A stretch of 14,365 bases of DNA from Peptococcaceae bacterium BRH_c23 (GCA_000961805.1 LADV01000065.1:1-14365), one strand, 5' to 3'; shown: positions 5,777 to 13,719, numbered from the stretch's first letter. Notes: generated by a model not told the origin, from the letters alone. Made by a program: numbers and translations.

Positions 5777-5887
5777 AGTGCAAACACCGAGTCCAGCTAC
5801 ATTGAAAGGACAGGCAGGGAAGCATATAAATCCATTCCATCGTCTTGCATTTTCTTTATGTGGAATGATCAAACCCATTAATTAAGA

Positions 5888-5920
5888 AAAATCGCCTAAA
5901 CACAAAGTATAGGCGATTTT
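5888..5920. terminator. Bidirectional terminator, end of the permease gene
   Basis: AAAATCGCCTA (5888-5898) and TAGGCGATTTT (5910-5920) form a perfect 11-bp stem with an 11-base loop. On the minus strand it is followed by more T residues, and it lies 55 bases past the permease stop. It should end leftward transcription of the permease. Confidence 0.8.
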
Positions 5921-5974
5921 AGGCTAGTGTTACGGCTGCTTAATACTGGGGAACCCTTTGAAAAAATTCTTTTA

Positions 5975-7372
5975 CTACATCATTAAGAAGCCAATTAGTC
6001 TCCAGAATGGAATGAGTATCACGAACACGAAGATCATAGTTAATACGCTTTTTGCTGCTTGGAACTTGACAAAGTCAGACAACTTCACGATTCCAAAAGA
6101 GAAGAAGATCAAATATAGGACATATTCATAGGGCAAGATAATCGCATCGATTGCTATTTGGATGAACATATACCAGGCAGCGGGGTTAATGCCAAAGCTC
6201 ATAGCAATTTCGGTAAGCGGTAAGGTGAATGCCGACATAATTGCCAACGGAGTCATTAAAAAGTTTAGAGAAAAGATCATCGAATAGACGATACCAAAAA
6301 TGAACATAACCCCTTTACCAGCGAGCATCGGAAGCATGACAGTGGCTACAACTTTCCCTAAGCCTAAGACTCCAGCGGTTGTTCCAATACCCATACAACT
6401 AGCAGTAAATATTGCCATTCCATAATTGACATTTTTTATGTCTTCATTGGTGGCTACGTTGAATCCGGGGAAGTAGAGCAACATCGGGAAAACCACAAAA
6501 CCCCAGCCGGCTTCTATCTTATGGTATTGAGTAGTTAAGAGGAAAACAAAAAGCATACCACACATAATGAGAACCTTTTTCTCATCAAAGGACATTTTCC
6601 CTAATTTCAGTAATTCACCTTTGAAATACTCTTTAGCATTAATAGGACCAGCGGGTTTAAACATTTTGGTGATGACCCAAAACATAAATGCGTAGAAAAC
6701 AATTGAAATACTATTGTACATAAGGTACTGAATCCAGGTCAGATCGACCGCTCCGGCTACGCCTTTACCTAGTCCTGTCAGCAAACCCCAGTTCGCATTG
6801 AAGATGAACCATCCGGGAAGGAGTGAGGAGATGGCAGCAGCCATGGTTATACCAGCCGTTTCCTTGCCAGTTTCAAGTTCTAGGGCCTTGCAAAGACCAT
6901 AAGCTAAAGCTGCCAAAGGGAAAACGGTATTTCCGGGAATTAAGAGATAGAGTGCTACCCCGGCTAAAGATAATCCCCAAATAATGCCGTTATAACTTGC
7001 CCCAGTGAGCAAAATAGAGTTATAGGCAATTCGTTTGAGCAAGTTAGTGCGTTCCATAACATTGGCCAGAAATAGTCCGCCAATAATAAACCATGGAATG
7101 TAGAGTGACCATGGGGCAAAAACAGCTGCAGCAGGTGCTTTTGCTAAAACTACATAGCTAATCGGTAATAAAATCGAAATAGCAGTCTGATTTATATTGC
7201 CAAAAATAAAGGTTAGAATTGCGAAAAGGGTAACTGTTAAATACATTCTAATCTGAGGGGTAAACAGTTCATTGGTTGGGATCAACAAAATTGCTAGTGG
7301 CAGAATAAAAGTTATGATCATTAAACTTATTTGTTTCATATTCGTGGGTTGTTTCACGGTTTGAACTGACAT
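5975..7372 (-). CDS. SLC13/DASS-family anion permease
   Basis: A 465-residue polytopic membrane protein with about 12 hydrophobic segments spread over its whole length. They begin after a short polar N-terminus (SLMIITFILPLAILLI) and end with a terminal helix near IFVFVILIPFWRLIGFLM. Overall length, the paired-repeat look and the Asn- and Gly-rich re-entrant stretches (LLPGWFIFNANWGLLTG in the first half, FSLNFLMTPLAIMSAF in the second) fit the divalent anion:sodium symporters (SLC13/DASS), which move dicarboxylates, sulfate or related anions. The exact substrate cannot be read from sequence. The frame opens at 7387, but GGAGG lies 8 bases before the ATG at 7372, inside that extension, so 7372 is chosen. 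It has its own terminator and lies divergent to the AssT unit with the LysR gene upstream. I infer uptake of an organic or sulfated anion used by that locus. Confidence 0.75.
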   Translation of the reverse strand: MSVQTVKQPTNMKQISLMIITFILPLAILLIPTNELFTPQIRMYLTVTLFAILTFIFGNINQTAISILLPISYVVLAKAPAAAVFAPWSLYIPWFIIGGLFLANVMERTNLLKRIAYNSILLTGASYNGIIWGLSLAGVALYLLIPGNTVFPLAALAYGLCKALELETGKETAGITMAAAISSLLPGWFIFNANWGLLTGLGKGVAGAVDLTWIQYLMYNSISIVFYAFMFWVITKMFKPAGPINAKEYFKGELLKLGKMSFDEKKVLIMCGMLFVFLLTTQYHKIEAGWGFVVFPMLLYFPGFNVATNEDIKNVNYGMAIFTASCMGIGTTAGVLGLGKVVATVMLPMLAGKGVMFIFGIVYSMIFSLNFLMTPLAIMSAFTLPLTEIAMSFGINPAAWYMFIQIAIDAIILPYEYVLYLIFFSFGIVKLSDFVKFQAAKSVLTMIFVFVILIPFWRLIGFLMM

Positions 7373-7608
7373 GATTTTAACCTCCATTAATTTATAGTAT
7401 CATTACATTTTCTAGATTCAGATATTACCAAGAATGAAAAGTATACTTCTTTGTATTAATCCTCCTCCCTTCCTTCGTGATAGGTGATAAGTCTTCTAAC
7501 TAGCGTTATTCCTCCGATTAGGATTGGGGTTACCAGCTTCCCCCGGTTAATTGAAATTGAGGCTTATCTCCTTTAGGATTGTGAAGGTTATTTTAAGCAC
7601 ATTGTAGA

Positions 7609-7745
7609 TTGTCTAATGCCTTAGTACCAACAATGTTTTATTGAGATGGGTTTCAAGTATTTATTGTGCTAATAATTGTTATTAGAAATACTAATACTTC
7701 TCCGTTAACGTTTCGACCTGTCGTGAATGGCTAGACATTAGACAA
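7609..7745. promoter_or_regulatory. Nested inverted repeats, candidate control region of the permease
   Basis: Outer arms TTGTCTAATG (7609-7618) and CATTAGACAA (7736-7745) enclose an inner cruciform. AGTATTT (7656-7662) pairs with AAATACT (7686-7692), and CTAATAA (7669-7675) pairs with TTATTAG (7679-7685) around TTG. All arms are exact. A role in binding the neighbouring LysR protein is inference; no classical T-N11-A site was fixed. Confidence 0.35.
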
Positions 7746-7774
7746 CATCGCGATCAGCGCTCTTGCTGAGGAGA

Positions 7775-7822
7775 AAAGCGAGTAGGGAATTTGGCCTAAT
7801 AGCTAAATTCCCTACTCGCTTT
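7775..7822 (-). terminator. Strong terminator of the LysR gene
   Basis: Arms of 18 bases, AAAGCGAGTAGGGAATTT (7775-7792) and its exact complement (7805-7822), enclose a 12-base loop that can add three more pairs. On the minus strand the stem leads into TTTTCTCC. It lies 140 bases past the LysR stop. Confidence 0.8.
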
Positions 7823-7961
7823 ATACTTGGTAGTAGGCGCTTATAGTGTTTTACAAAGATTGCTTGTGACAACACACATGAAACCATTGTTTGTGATAAA
7901 TGTTGCAAGTAAATATACTTCGACCTAGATACTCTTCACATCATGAACCCGAGGTCAGGTG

Positions 7962-8876
7962 TTAAATGGGTAGCTTAGTTATGTAGGCTTTATAAATCTC
8001 TAGAAAATCCAGACCTGCCGATGAGAGAGAATGATTTGTAGAAGTAAACCAACCGAAATCTAGGCTAAGGCTATCTCTAATCGGTATCGCGACCATTGAT
8101 TTCTCGCGAAATAGGATAAAATCATTGTACGTCGTAATACCAAAGGCTTTGCCGTGGATAATAGTCTTCAAGTAGATTTCACGACTATTAGTTTTCACAA
8201 TGATATCTAGTTGACTCAAATCGCCAAACATATGAGTTAGGATTTCTAAATAGGGTTCATATTTATAGACCACAAGTGGGTGATTCTTTATATCAGATTT
8301 CTTAAACATTGTCTTCTTAGCTAAGGGGGATGATTTGGCCACACAAACCAAGAATTCGTAACTTCGGATTTTTTCAAAGATAACGTTGCTGCTCTTGAGG
8401 TGTTCTAAGTCATAATAGTCCGGTAAATTAACAAGTCCTATATCAGTACACCCGTTAATAAGCTTAGTTACAATCTCATTAGGTTTTTGTTCTTCGATGT
8501 GAATGTTGATATCGGGGTGCTTTTTCCGAAATAGATCTAAGATTTGAGGTAGGTAATTACTCATGTAGGGAGTCGCACTAATGGCTAATTTATCATTTGA
8601 AATTGTACTGTTAACATTAAAATAGGGCTCCATACTACTAAGTAATTCCTCGTATTTAGTAATAACATCTTTTGCTTTTTCTACGGCGAGGATACCTGCA
8701 TCCGTTAAATCTACTCCCTGGCGACAGCGCCGAAACAAAGAAACATTTAAGTCTGCCTCGAGCTTCTGAATAGCTTGACTTAATCCTTGTTGTGAAATAT
8801 AGAGATGCTCTGCAGAAAGTGTAATGGATTTTGTTTTTGCTATTTCAACTAAATAATAAAGATGCTCTATACGCAT
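7962..8876 (-). CDS. LysR-family transcriptional regulator
   Basis: A 304-residue protein of normal LysR length. Residues 1-60 (MRIEHLYYLVEIAKTKSITL, then AEHLYISQQGLSQAIQKLEADLNVSLFRR) are the winged helix-turn-helix, and VDLTDAG follows as in the family. After a linker helix, the segment from about 88 (NDKLAISATPYMSNYLPQIL) to the end is the two-lobe periplasmic-binding-protein-like effector domain. The frame extends upstream to 8891, but GGGAGGTGG sits 4-5 bases before the ATG at 8876, which also gives the family's canonical first residues. It is transcribed away from assT and towards the permease, the usual layout for a LysR protein that controls a divergent target. Its ligand is unknown; an aryl sulfate, phenol or sulfate-related anion would fit the setting. 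Regulation of assT and/or the permease is inferred from position only. Confidence 0.9.
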   Translation of the reverse strand: MRIEHLYYLVEIAKTKSITLSAEHLYISQQGLSQAIQKLEADLNVSLFRRCRQGVDLTDAGILAVEKAKDVITKYEELLSSMEPYFNVNSTISNDKLAISATPYMSNYLPQILDLFRKKHPDINIHIEEQKPNEIVTKLINGCTDIGLVNLPDYYDLEHLKSSNVIFEKIRSYEFLVCVAKSSPLAKKTMFKKSDIKNHPLVVYKYEPYLEILTHMFGDLSQLDIIVKTNSREIYLKTIIHGKAFGITTYNDFILFREKSMVAIPIRDSLSLDFGWFTSTNHSLSSAGLDFLEIYKAYITKLPI

Positions 8877-9230
8877 GTTACCACCTCCCACTTTACATTG
8901 GTAAAATTATCGTACCAAGAGTGTTCTAGTTAATTATTCACATTATAACCCGAATTGCAGAACAAATTATATAGTGCCGGGCAATTATATGCTACGAGTT
9001 AGTATGCTACGAAAGAATGAATAGGATGCCTTTCGAAGAATCTTGAAAACCATCGGCATTGAATTCAAAGGATCGGGATTTTAGGTGAGGAGCGAGGGTC
9101 AAGCTAATCAGGTATTCACTGAGATAGAAAAGCTTTAGAAAAATCAGGGGTTTAGTTTGCTAATTTCGTAGAGGTAAGCTTATAGCCCCACTACGTAATA
9201 ATAAAAAAATAATGAAAAGGGGAGAGTTAA
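8877..9230. promoter_or_regulatory. Divergent control region between LysR and AssT genes
   Basis: There is no gene in these 354 bases. Two direct repeats stand out: AATTATAT at 8965-8972 and 8983-8990, and TATGCTACGA at 8988-8997 and 9003-9012 (15 bases start to start). They lie 50-135 bases upstream of the LysR start codon. A weak candidate assT promoter is TTGCTA (9157-9162), 18 bases, TATAGC (9181-9186), 44 bases before the ATG, which fits an activator-dependent promoter with poor boxes. The assT ribosome site AAGGGGAG precedes 9231. Confidence 0.45.
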
Positions 9231-11114
9231 ATGAAACAATATTTAGAAGCTCAAAAACATTTAATTACTTTACAACATGAATCCGAAGAAAAGTTCTTAT
9301 CTGAATTTAGAGCAGGAAACTATACTTTGGAAAATCCTTATGTAGTTAAAAATCCATATTTAATTAATCCATTGGCTGCAGTGATTTGCTTTAATACCGC
9401 AGAAGAAGTTGCAGTAAAGGTAACTGTAAAGGGTAAGGCAGTAGAAGGAGATTTAGACCATACTTTTAGTGCCGCCAGGGAGCATGTGTTGCCCATATAT
9501 GGCTTATATGATGCTTATGAAAATACCGTTGTGTTAACACAGGAAAATGGTAAAACAACTGAGGTTAAAATTGAAGTTGAAGAATTAAATATTAACAAAG
9601 CATTCTCTTGTGTTACGACATATGATTACTTTGGCAAAGATATTATGATTATATCAACTGCAACTCCTTTGATTGGTTCTGCTAGAACTTGCGGCTTTGA
9701 TTATGCTGGTGATTTAAGATGGGTAATGACTGAAAAAGCAAGCTGGGATATTAAACAATTAACTAACGGAAGACTATTAGTAACTTCTTACCGCTCAATG
9801 CAAAAGCCGTATTACACCGTAGGACTTATGGAAATGGGCTTTTGTGGTAAGATTTACGTCGAACACAGGCTGCCGGGCGGATTTCACCACGATGCTATAG
9901 AATTAGAAAACGGCAACTTATTAGCTGCTTCGGATAATGATTTCGCGGAATCTGTGGAAGACTTTGTTGTCGAAATCGATAGAGAAACCGGCGTAATCCT
10001 TAAGTCCTGGGATCTGCTCAAGATATTGCCAAGAGAACAAGGTAAAGCAGGAGACTGGAATCACCATGACTGGTTCCATAATAACTCCGTTTGGTATGAC
10101 AAACCCACTAATTCCATTACCATGTCCGGACGGCACCAGGATGCTGTAATTAACTTTAATTACGATACAGGTAAGTTAAACTGGATTATTGGTGATCCAG
10201 AAGGCTGGGGAGAAGAGTGGCAACAATACTTCTTTAAAAATGTCACAGAAGGTGACTTTGACTGGCAGTATGAGCAGCATGCAGCTAGAATTTTACCTAA
10301 CGGCGATGTCTTCGTCTTTGATAACGGAACCTATCGATCCAAAACCACGGAAAACAGAGTGCCACCCAATGATAATTTCTCCCGAGGGGTTATTTACCGA
10401 CTGAATACTGAAAAAATGGAAATAGAACAAGTTTGGCAGTATGGCAAGGAACGAGGCGCAGAGTTCTATTCCCCCTATATCTGCAACGTGGATTACTACG
10501 GTGAAGGCCACTACATGGTGCACTCAGGTGGTATCTCAACCTTCAGAGGGAAGCATACGGATGATTTAGGAGCATTGCAGATCAATAAACACAAAGAGGA
10601 TCATATTCACTTGACCTTGGAATCAACCACGGTCGAATTGTTCAACAACGAAGTTAAGTATGAATTAATGGTTAAAGGCGGTAACTACTACCGAGCCAGA
10701 CGACTTGCTTTATATGATGAAAAAACGAACTTTGGACTGGGTAAAGGTAAATTCTTAGGTGGTTTTGGAGTTAACCCGGAATTTGGCCTGAAAGTTAAGT
10801 TTAAAGAGGCCGGTGTGGAACTACCCCAAAAATACGCGCTCTCCTTTGTGCTTGAAGAAGATCGATTGGCGCTGCGCGGCACTTTTGTGGAAGGCTCCCA
10901 AGTCCTGCTGGAATTAAAAGGTGCGGAGGGTTCTAAATTATACTCAGTACCCACCGACGTGCATGACATCACGGCTGCCTGTGTATCATTTGAAGAACAA
11001 AAGGAAAATGATGTGCAGTATTATGTGAGCAGGGAAGGTTTGTCTGGCAACTTTGATATTTATTTGAATATCGATAACCTGAAGTACGATATAAAAGCAT
11101 CAGTAATGCTATAA
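9231..11114 (+). CDS. assT: Arylsulfate sulfotransferase (AssT), without signal peptide
   Basis: A 627-residue protein of the arylsulfotransferase family, which moves a sulfuryl group from one phenolic sulfate ester to another phenol through a sulfo-histidine, without PAPS. Residues 1-120 form a beta-rich N-terminal domain. The six-bladed propeller core follows with the family's His-bearing blocks: GFHHDAIELENGN (217-229), NHHDWFHNNSV (277-287), GRHQDAVINFNYDTGKLNWI (300-319), QHAARILPNGDVFVFDNGT (349-367) and HSGG (431-434). Which His is sulfated needs an alignment. The C-terminal 190 residues make it longer than the roughly 570-residue mature proteobacterial enzyme. The N-terminus (MKQYLEAQKHLITLQHESEE) is polar and lacks a signal peptide, while proteobacterial AssT is periplasmic and needs a disulfide. 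Six cysteines (53, 127, 154, 205, 418 and about 584) are present, with no close pair. It leads a run with thioredoxin and thioredoxin reductase genes. The family is certain; cytosolic location is inferred. Confidence 0.9.
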   Translation: MKQYLEAQKHLITLQHESEEKFLSEFRAGNYTLENPYVVKNPYLINPLAAVICFNTAEEVAVKVTVKGKAVEGDLDHTFSAAREHVLPIYGLYDAYENTVVLTQENGKTTEVKIEVEELNINKAFSCVTTYDYFGKDIMIISTATPLIGSARTCGFDYAGDLRWVMTEKASWDIKQLTNGRLLVTSYRSMQKPYYTVGLMEMGFCGKIYVEHRLPGGFHHDAIELENGNLLAASDNDFAESVEDFVVEIDRETGVILKSWDLLKILPREQGKAGDWNHHDWFHNNSVWYDKPTNSITMSGRHQDAVINFNYDTGKLNWIIGDPEGWGEEWQQYFFKNVTEGDFDWQYEQHAARILPNGDVFVFDNGTYRSKTTENRVPPNDNFSRGVIYRLNTEKMEIEQVWQYGKERGAEFYSPYICNVDYYGEGHYMVHSGGISTFRGKHTDDLGALQINKHKEDHIHLTLESTTVELFNNEVKYELMVKGGNYYRARRLALYDEKTNFGLGKGKFLGGFGVNPEFGLKVKFKEAGVELPQKYALSFVLEEDRLALRGTFVEGSQVLLELKGAEGSKLYSVPTDVHDITAACVSFEEQKENDVQYYVSREGLSGNFDIYLNIDNLKYDIKASVML

Positions 11115-11148
11115 AACTCCAGTTAGCTATGCCTACAAGTTCATGGGA

Positions 11149-11179
11149 GTTCTACCGTGACGTAGGTTCACGGTAGAAC
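11149..11179 (+). other. Stem-loop between assT and the thioredoxin gene
   Basis: GTTCTACCGTGA (11149-11160) and TCACGGTAGAAC (11168-11179) form a perfect 12-bp stem with a 7-base loop in the 95-base gap. No T run follows, so it is better read as an mRNA-processing or partial-termination element that lowers or stabilises the downstream message than as a full terminator. No separate promoter for the thioredoxin gene was evident. Confidence 0.6.
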
Positions 11180-11209
11180 CTTATGGTTAGTAATTAAGGA
11201 GGTATAAAA

Positions 11210-11530
11210 ATGGAACTCAAGATGATTAAGGCTGACCTTTTTAATACAGCAATTTATGATAACAATGAGGCCTGTGTAGTTGTATTTAGCAGGCATGATT
11301 GTCACGTGTGTAAAGAAGTTGTGCCCAGATTGGAAGAAGTCGCAGAAAAGTATCAAGACAAATTATCTTTTTACGCTATGGATGTTGAGCAGGATAAAGC
11401 TTTGTTTAAAAGTTTCTCACTTAAAGGTGTTCCTCAGCTGTTATTTTTTAAAGATGGTGAGTTTTATGGAAAGTTAGCAGGCGATGTTGAGGAAGATGAC
11501 ATGGTCGAAAAAATTGAGGAACTCATATAA
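11210..11530 (+). CDS. Thioredoxin-like protein with CHVC active site
   Basis: A single-domain thioredoxin of 106 residues. VVVFSRHDCHVCKEVVPRLE (residues 23-42) places the redox CxxC (Cys31, Cys34) after strand 2, but with D-C-H-V-C in place of the classical W-C-G-P-C. DVEQDKALFKSFSLKGVPQLLFF (58-80) supplies strand 3 and the cis-Pro at 75. Loss of the active-site Trp and a His in the dipeptide usually shift the redox potential towards more oxidising, DsbA- or glutaredoxin-like values. There is no signal peptide. The start has a strong ribosome site (AAGGAGGTATAAAA). It lies 10 bases before the reductase start and downstream of assT, suggesting a dedicated redox carrier for AssT or for the reductase. 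That partnership is inference. Assignment to the thioredoxin fold is solid. Confidence 0.9.
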   Translation: MELKMIKADLFNTAIYDNNEACVVVFSRHDCHVCKEVVPRLEEVAEKYQDKLSFYAMDVEQDKALFKSFSLKGVPQLLFFKDGEFYGKLAGDVEEDDMVEKIEELI

Positions 11531-11540
11531 GAGGTGCAAG

Positions 11541-12767
11541 ATGAACAATTATGATATCGTAATTATCGGGGGGGGACCGGCAGGTTTAACTGCTGCGATT
11601 TACGGTGCTAGGGCACGATTAAAAACTTTGGTTATTAATAAAGGGGTTATAGGTGGAATGGCCGAAACCACTAGGGAGATTGTAAACTATCCCGGGTATG
11701 GTCAAACAACAGGACCCAAGTTAATGCAGGACTTCAAAAAGCATGCCGAAGGTTTTGGAGCAGAATTTATCAAAGATGAAGTGATGAAAATAGGTTTCTG
11801 CCAAGACGAGAAACTCATTAAAACCAAAAAAGGAAAAGAGTATACGGCCAAAGCAGTGATCTTAGCATGTGGTTGCAAACCAAGGTTGCTGAATATACCT
11901 GGTGAAACAAAATTAAGAGGCAGTGGTGTAGCATACTGTGCTACTTGTGATGCTGAATTCTTTGAAAATGAAGAGGTAGTTGTCATCGGCAGCGGTGACC
12001 AAGCCATTGAAGAAGGCATGTATATTACTAAATTCGCCAATAAGGTAACTACTATTGTTTTACATGATGAAGGGATACTTGATTGCAACAAGCTTAGTGC
12101 CGAAAAAGCATTTGACAATAAAAAAATGAACTTTGTTTGGAATTCCACTGTTGAAGAAGTATTAGGTAAGGCAAATGTTGAGGGAGTTAAAATTAAAAAC
12201 TCTAAGACGGGAGAAAGCAGTGAGCTAGCTTGTCAAGGTGTATTCTTTTTTGTAGGCATGATTCCATCTACCGGATTTTTGCAAGACAGCGGTGTGGAGG
12301 TAGACCAAAAAGGATATATTCCTGTTAACGAGTTAATGGAAACTAATATTGAAGGTGTTTATGCCGTTGGTGACAACAGAGTTAAGTATTTGAGACAGAT
12401 TGTATCAGCTGCAGGTGATGGTGCAACTGCAGCAGTCGCAGCGGAAAGATATATAGAAGAGGTTAATGATTTTAGGGCAAAGGTACTAGAAAGTGAAAAA
12501 CCTGTTATACTGACCTTTTTTAATCCAACTGTAGAAGATAGCTTGGCTTTTATTAACGTTTTAGAAAAAGTGGTTAGTGATAACGGTAGTAAGTATAAAA
12601 TAGTTAAAGTGGATATTTCCAGAAAGAAAACGTTAGCAGAAAAATATTGTGTTAAGGAAGCACCTTGCAGTATTGTTCTGAATAAAGGAATAGTTATCAA
12701 ACAATTAGATTGTTCACTGAATTGGGAGAAAGTAAATGCTCAATTGCAAGATAATAGGTTTGATTAA
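11541..12767 (+). CDS. trxB: Thioredoxin reductase-like flavoprotein fused to a degenerate thioredoxin domain
   Basis: This protein of 408 residues starts at ATG 11541 behind AAGAGGTG, 10 bases after the thioredoxin stop; the frame opens earlier but overlaps that gene. Residues 4-16 (YDIVIIGGGPAGL) bind FAD, CATC at 133-136 is the redox disulfide, IGSGDQAIEE at 149-158 is the pyridine-nucleotide fold, and VYAVGDNR at 273-280 is the second FAD motif. The basic HRRxxxR motif that selects NADPH is missing; the spot reads LHDEGILDC. Electrons may therefore come from NADH or another donor, as in reductases known to use reduced ferredoxin or flavin. Residues about 318-408 form a second thioredoxin-like fold (KPVILTFFNPTVEDS, KYKIVKVDISRKK, KEAPCSIVL), but NPTV stands where CxxC should be. 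It is probably a docking rather than catalytic domain, and the partner is likely the upstream CHVC thioredoxin. Confidence 0.88.
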   Translation: MNNYDIVIIGGGPAGLTAAIYGARARLKTLVINKGVIGGMAETTREIVNYPGYGQTTGPKLMQDFKKHAEGFGAEFIKDEVMKIGFCQDEKLIKTKKGKEYTAKAVILACGCKPRLLNIPGETKLRGSGVAYCATCDAEFFENEEVVVIGSGDQAIEEGMYITKFANKVTTIVLHDEGILDCNKLSAEKAFDNKKMNFVWNSTVEEVLGKANVEGVKIKNSKTGESSELACQGVFFFVGMIPSTGFLQDSGVEVDQKGYIPVNELMETNIEGVYAVGDNRVKYLRQIVSAAGDGATAAVAAERYIEEVNDFRAKVLESEKPVILTFFNPTVEDSLAFINVLEKVVSDNGSKYKIVKVDISRKKTLAEKYCVKEAPCSIVLNKGIVIKQLDCSLNWEKVNAQLQDNRFD

Positions 12768-12811
12768 CTTCTCACCTAATCCTGCAAGAGTTTTTGAGTT
12801 TTAATTATTAA

Positions 12812-12856
12812 GACCGCATAAGAGATTGGGGCATACCCCTAATCTCTTATGCGGTC
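12812..12856. terminator. Long hairpin after the AssT unit
   Basis: GACCGCATAAGAGATTGGGG (12812-12831) pairs with CCCC plus AATCTCTTATGCGGTC (12836-12856), with one bulged T and a CATA loop, giving 20 bp. It lies 45 bases after the reductase stop. No T run follows on either strand, so it may end transcription imperfectly, protect the upstream message or separate it from the next gene. Confidence 0.6.
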
Positions 12857-12915
12857 ATGTCGTTGAATCGATAAATCTACATTGTTTAGGACTCGTGTAT
12901 TGGAGTGAATTAAAA

Positions 12916-13719
12916 ATGGAAAAACTTATAGTTTTGGGAACTGGTCATGCCTTTGTGACGAAATGCTATAATACCTGTTTTGCAATCACTAACGCGGAAG
13001 AATACATTTTGGTCGATGCTGGGGGTGGGAATGGAATTATTGGAATTATGAAAAAAACTCAAATTCCCGTTTTTGGTATACATAACGCCTTTGTTACACA
13101 TCGGCATACCGATCATTTATTGGGTATGGTGTGGGTTATACGTAGTATAGCATCACTAATCCTGACAGAACGATATGATGGAAACTTCAATATTTACTGC
13201 CATATCGAGCTAATTAATAATATATTAGCTGTCACTGATGCGTCACTGGATAAGGTAACTACGGATTTAATCGGAAAGAGAATTATCCTAATTCCTGTAG
13301 CAGACGGACAGAAGGAAATTCTGGCCGGATATGAGTTTACATTTTTTGATATACATTCAGCGAAGGATAAACAGTTTGGCTTTACTACAAAGATAAATAA
13401 CGGTAAAACTCTCACTTTTCTGGGAGATGAACCTTATAATTCGTTATGTAAGGAATACGTAGAAAATAGTGATTGGTTATTAAGCGAGGCATTTTGTCTT
13501 TATAGTGATCGTGAAATCTTCAGACCATATGAGAAAAACCATAGCACGGTAAAAGAAGCCTGTGAACTTGCTACACAATTGAACGTTAAAAACCTTGTTC
13601 TATGGCATACTGAGGACAAAAATATTGAACAACGAAAGCAATTATACACCGCTGAGGGGAAAATGTATTATAATGGAAATATATTTGTTCCGAATGACTT
13701 AGAAGTCATTGAACTGTAA
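12916..13719 (+). CDS. Metallo-beta-lactamase-fold hydrolase, RNase Z/arylsulfatase type
   Basis: The frame opens at 12826, inside a hairpin, but the likely start is ATG 12916 with TGGAGTG 9-10 bases upstream, giving 267 residues that begin directly with the first strand (MEKLIVLGTGHAF). The metal-binding motif THRHTDH is at 61-67. Further ligand candidates are His147 (FFDIHSAKD), Asp171 (LTFLGDEP), His209 (KNHSTVKEACELA) and His231 (LVLWHTED). The HST...A...LVL.H pattern and the lack of a beta-lactamase-type ending match the RNase Z (ELAC) branch, which also contains the P. carrageenovora-type arylsulfatase. Its place after an AssT unit makes a sulfate-ester hydrolase attractive, but an ordinary phosphodiesterase or RNase Z-like role is equally possible by sequence. 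It is soluble, with no signal peptide. A hairpin and 148 bases separate it from the reductase gene, so co-transcription is uncertain. Confidence 0.8.
   Translation: MEKLIVLGTGHAFVTKCYNTCFAITNAEEYILVDAGGGNGIIGIMKKTQIPVFGIHNAFVTHRHTDHLLGMVWVIRSIASLILTERYDGNFNIYCHIELINNILAVTDASLDKVTTDLIGKRIILIPVADGQKEILAGYEFTFFDIHSAKDKQFGFTTKINNGKTLTFLGDEPYNSLCKEYVENSDWLLSEAFCLYSDREIFRPYEKNHSTVKEACELATQLNVKNLVLWHTEDKNIEQRKQLYTAEGKMYYNGNIFVPNDLEVIEL

Larger units (their letters stand above)
7373..7961. other. Long spacer rich in palindromes between LysR and permease genes
   Basis: I see no gene here. It contains a palindrome AAGTATACTT (7439-7448); a spaced inverted pair TTGTCTAATG (7609-7618) and CATTAGACAA (7736-7745); a nested hairpin at 7656-7692; and the LysR terminator at 7775-7822. 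Because LysR transcription should stop at 7775, the permease needs its own promoter in 7390-7770, where I could not pick one with confidence. The palindromes are candidates for regulator binding. Confidence 0.5.

Noticed and set aside
5777..5878. N-terminal extension of the serine recombinase frame starting at 5878
   Set aside because: It does not match the recombinase family, has no ribosome site and starts next to a terminator. It is probably unrelated or scrambled sequence.
11702..12148. Long minus-strand frame inside the reductase gene (also one at 12359-12700)
   Set aside because: Shadows of a clearly coding plus-strand gene, with Ser/Leu-rich composition typical of antisense frames.
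12826..12915. Upstream extension of the MBL hydrolase frame
   Set aside because: It lies within the 12812-12856 hairpin and lacks a ribosome site. The ATG at 12916 has one and starts directly at the first conserved strand.
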